From Methylocystis echinoides (lineage in GTDB: Bacteria; Pseudomonadota; Alphaproteobacteria; Rhizobiales; Beijerinckiaceae), in the NCBI RefSeq assembly GCF_027923385.1, contig NZ_BSEC01000001.1, positions 4,147,430-4,211,429 on the forward strand: a stretch of DNA of 64,000 nucleotides. Reading direction: 5' to 3'. Position 1 is the stretch's first letter. Every line of letters starts with the position of its first letter. Positions 63,744 through 64,000 of this stretch are shown piece by piece. A program made the translations under genes and the position numbers. The notes below the pieces were generated by a model. That model worked only from the letters and a program-made list of their open reading frames with translations, ran no database searches and was not told where the DNA came from.

Positions 63744-64000
63744 GATCAAGCCGATCGAGCTATTAGTACCGGTAAGCTTCATGCGTTGCCGCACTTCCAC
63801 ACCCGGCCTATCAACGTGGTCGTCTTCCACGGCTCTCGAGGGAGCACTGGTTTTGAGGTGGGTTTCCCGCTTAGATGCATTCAGCGGTTATCCCGTCCAT
63901 ACATAGCTACCCTGCACTGCGGCTGGCGCCACAACAGGTCCACCAGAGGTATGTTCATCCCGGTCCTCTCGTACTAGGGACAAATCCTCTCAATACTCCG
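63744..64000 (-). rRNA. rrl: 23S ribosomal RNA, 3' end (partial)
   Basis: The minus strand carries the 3' domain of 23S rRNA, including the sarcin-ricin region CTAGTACGAGAGGACCGG and the terminal TACTAATAGCTCGATCGGCT. The rest lies beyond the right edge. The 3' end near 63744 is approximate. Confidence 0.95.

Overview
This 64 kb window is high-GC DNA from an alphaproteobacterium of the Hyphomicrobiales (Rhizobiales), most likely a type II methanotroph of the Methylocystis/Methylosinus group. The clues are a Tat-exported Csp1-type copper storage protein, a molybdenum storage protein pair (MosB/MosA), a bufferin-like copper peptide precursor and an rRNA operon ending 23S-5S-tRNA-fMet. The genus is an inference; no 16S gene lies in the window.

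Layout. 0.3-1.1 kb: a ParDE toxin-antitoxin pair and a recombinase scrap. 1.1-11.4 kb: chromosomal genes for an M3 oligoendopeptidase, an NtrC-type regulator, glutathione peroxidase, a two-domain outer-membrane porin, and an ATP-grasp / alpha-E / transglutaminase set. 11.4-11.8 kb: a dead IS5-type orfA. 12.1-22.1 kb: a 10 kb integrative element in tRNA-Thr(GGT), bounded by perfect 48-bp direct repeats. It carries an integrase, a winged-helix replication-type gene, HNH nuclease, large terminase, HK97-type capsid, protease and portal, and a divergent Xre repressor with two palindromic operators. It has no recognisable tail or lysis genes, so it looks like a capsid-forming phage satellite rather than a complete prophage. 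22.3-29.5 kb: a DUF4239-type membrane protein, a pilin-chaperone-usher operon (minus strand) and small envelope genes. 29.5-34.0 kb: a TPP-riboswitch-controlled thiO-thiS-thiG-thiE operon on the minus strand, in which thiE runs in frame into a peptidoglycan amidase, followed by an SDR gene.

34.2-38.4 kb: a secreted protein of unknown family, then a molybdenum locus (YqeB/EF2563-type protein behind a ModE-type Mo-box, a ModE/TOBE regulator, and mosB-mosA). 38.5-43.8 kb: a multi-PAS hybrid kinase and a Na/Pi cotransporter. 44.0-49.5 kb: a tightly overlapping Mrp-type cation/proton antiporter operon. 49.6-53.1 kb: small genes and a Tat-exported beta-carbonic anhydrase. 53.1-62.8 kb: an amidohydrolase and a copper-flavoured locus (TonB-dependent receptor, two DUF2946-like proteins, TetR regulator, BufA-like peptide, Csp1). 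An IS66-family element with an 8-bp target duplication has split the receptor gene three codons after its start. 63.1-64.0 kb: a recombinase remnant, tRNA-fMet, 5S rRNA and the 3' end of 23S rRNA, all RNA genes on the minus strand.

How the parts work together: the Mo locus (storage, regulation, cofactor-enzyme maturation) and the copper genes (storage, peptide chelation, uptake) are two metal-handling modules of the kind expected in a nitrogen-fixing methanotroph. The copper module appears to have been damaged recently by the IS66 insertion.
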